The position numbers were made by a program, and so were the translations under genes. Under the pieces are notes generated by a model. That model saw nothing but the letters and a program-made list of their open reading frames with translations, made no database searches and was not told the DNA's origin. This document shows positions 62,828 through 64,000 of a stretch of DNA of 64,000 nt, piece after piece (position 1 is the stretch's first letter; the number at the start of each line of letters is the position of its first letter). The DNA is from Mycolicibacterium sp. P1-18 (GTDB lineage Bacteria > Actinomycetota > Actinomycetes > Mycobacteriales > Mycobacteriaceae). The stretch lies in NCBI RefSeq assembly GCF_008329535.1, contig NZ_NPKR01000010.1:1-64000 (forward strand). The letters are read 5' to 3'.

Positions 62828-64000
62828 ATGTCAGTCGTGAGCCTTCGAACCCTGCCAGCGGACGGTGCCCGAACGGGGCGCAAGACCGCGTCTACGTCCA
62901 AACGTCACGAAGGTATCTTCGGCGGCTACAACGACGTCGGGAACTACTCCAAGGCGTTCGACGAGATGTTCGACGCGCAGGGCAACGTCCGCGGGCCGTA
63001 CAAGGGCATCTTCAACGAACTCAACCCGTCCGACGCCTCCGAGCTGGCCGCGCGGTCCGAGGCGCTGGGCCGCGCGTTCGTCGACCAGGGCATCACCTTC
63101 TCGTTGTCGGGGCAGGAACGGCCCTTCCCACTGGACCTGGTGCCCCGCGTCATCTCCGCGGCCGAGTGGTCCCGCCTCGAACGCGGCATCAAGCAGCGCG
63201 TCAAGGCGCTGGAGATGTTCCTCGACGACATCTACGGCGAGCAGGAGATCCTGCGCGACGGCGTCATTCCCCGCCGGCTGATCACCTCGTGCGAGCACTT
63301 CCACCGCGAGGCGGCGGGCATCGTCCCGCCCAACGGCGTGCGCATCCACGTCGCGGGCATCGACCTGGTGCGCGACGGGCAGGGCACCTTCCGGGTCCTC
63401 GAGGACAACCTGCGGTCCCCGTCGGGCGTCTCCTACGTCATGGAGAACCGCCGCACGATGGCGCGGGTCTTCCCGAACCTGTTCGCCACCCACCGCGTGC
63501 GTGCGGTCGGCGACTACTCCTCGCACCTGCTGCGCGCGTTGCGCAACGCCGCCGCCTCCAACGAGGCCGATCCCACGGTCGTGGTGCTCACCCCGGGTGT
63601 GTACAACTCCGCGTACTTCGAGCACTCGCTGCTGGCACGGCAGATGGGTGTCGAGCTGGTCGAGGGCCGCGACCTGTTCTGCCGGGACAACACCGTCTAC
63701 ATGCGCACCACCGAGGGCGACCGCCAGGTCGACGTCATCTACCGCCGCATCGACGACGAGTACCTCGACCCCATGCACTTCAAGCCCGACTCGGTGCTCG
63801 GCGTCGCCGGGATCCTCAACGCCGCGCGCGCCGGCAACGTGGTGATCTCCAGCGCGGTCGGCAACGGCGTCGGCGACGACAAGCTGGTGTACTGCTACGT
63901 CCCGACGATCGTCGAGTACTACCTCGGCGAGAAGTTGTCGCTGGCCAACGTCGACACGTTCAGGTGCTGGCTCGACGACGAGCGCGAGGAGGTGCTCGAC
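62828..64000 (+). CDS. Circularly permuted ATP-grasp protein (Rv2411c-like), truncated by window end
   Basis: 391 codons are open from the ATG at 62828 to the window edge; the M. tuberculosis counterpart Rv2411c is about 550 residues, so roughly 160 are missing. SKRHEGIFGGYNDVGNYSKAFDEMF-type opening (seen as FGGYNDVGNYSKAFDEM), FHREAAGIVPPNGVRIHVAG and VLEDNLRSPSGVSYVMENRR are signatures of the circularly permuted ATP-grasp type 2 family (DUF404/407). Such proteins are linked to alpha-E and transglutaminase-like proteins in a predicted peptide-synthesising system. Partners would lie beyond the window. Confidence 0.9.
   Translation, partial: MSVVSLRTLPADGARTGRKTASTSKRHEGIFGGYNDVGNYSKAFDEMFDAQGNVRGPYKGIFNELNPSDASELAARSEALGRAFVDQGITFSLSGQERPFPLDLVPRVISAAEWSRLERGIKQRVKALEMFLDDIYGEQEILRDGVIPRRLITSCEHFHREAAGIVPPNGVRIHVAGIDLVRDGQGTFRVLEDNLRSPSGVSYVMENRRTMARVFPNLFATHRVRAVGDYSSHLLRALRNAAASNEADPTVVVLTPGVYNSAYFEHSLLARQMGVELVEGRDLFCRDNTVYMRTTEGDRQVDVIYRRIDDEYLDPMHFKPDSVLGVAGILNAARAGNVVISSAVGNGVGDDKLVYCYVPTIVEYYLGEKLSLANVDTFRCWLDDEREEVLD

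Overview
The window is high-GC actinobacterial DNA. Its conserved gene order (korA-korB-mobA-rpfE, valS-folC-ndk-rne-rplU-rpmA-obgE-proB, nadE, rbsK, proA, MoxR/VWA pair, nadD-rsfS-gpgP-octT-degV, comEA-comEC-holA, rpsT, ATP-grasp protein) matches, in inverted orientation, the M. tuberculosis Rv2455c to Rv2411c segment. Secreted Rpf proteins, GpgP/OctT of methylglucose lipopolysaccharide synthesis and KorAB place it in Mycobacteriaceae. The amount of accessory metabolism suggests a fast-growing environmental mycobacterium (Mycolicibacterium-like).

Layout: 1-132 is the tail of an IS481-type transposase. 129-1323 holds a TetR regulator divergent from an SRPBCC protein. 1320-8487 is a sugar or cyclitol catabolic island: hydroxypyruvate-isomerase-like protein, two Gfo/Idh dehydrogenases, an IolE-like TIM barrel, a PhyH dioxygenase, a LacI regulator and a PfkB kinase. 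8488-12404 is korAB-mobA behind a structured leader. 12405-14487 holds two tandem rpf genes after a 1 kb gene-poor stretch. 14453-22377 is accessory: HxlR/thioesterase/FAD monooxygenase, an MFS exporter, then a heme-dependent oxidative N-demethylase operon with an S9 peptidase. 22398-35661 is core genome, ending at proB. 35658-42246 is an accessory block (TetR/P450 pair, sirtuin, LysR, amino acid permease, class III aminotransferase) between proB and nadE, which are neighbours in M. tuberculosis. 42450-53083 is mostly core. 53094-59078 is a second accessory block where M. tuberculosis has eis: mycothiol-type enzyme, two class A beta-lactamase-fold proteins around a LysR gene, a DapB-like oxidoreductase, an acetamidase/formamidase and a RidA protein. 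59165-64000 is comEA-comEC-holA, rpsT and a truncated ATP-grasp gene.

Many genes overlap by 4 bp (ATGA/GTGA), and many operon-leading genes have a TAnnnT hexamer 6-7 bases before the start codon, the geometry of mycobacterial leaderless transcripts. The most unusual items are a 26-residue Cys/His upstream ORF in the rne leader, the structured korAB leader with an operator-like palindrome over its promoter, a near-perfect dyad between the PhyH operon and its LacI regulator, a cytosolic beta-lactamase-fold protein without the usual deacylation Glu motif, and the dioxygenase-containing sugar operon. No tRNA, rRNA or CRISPR array was seen.
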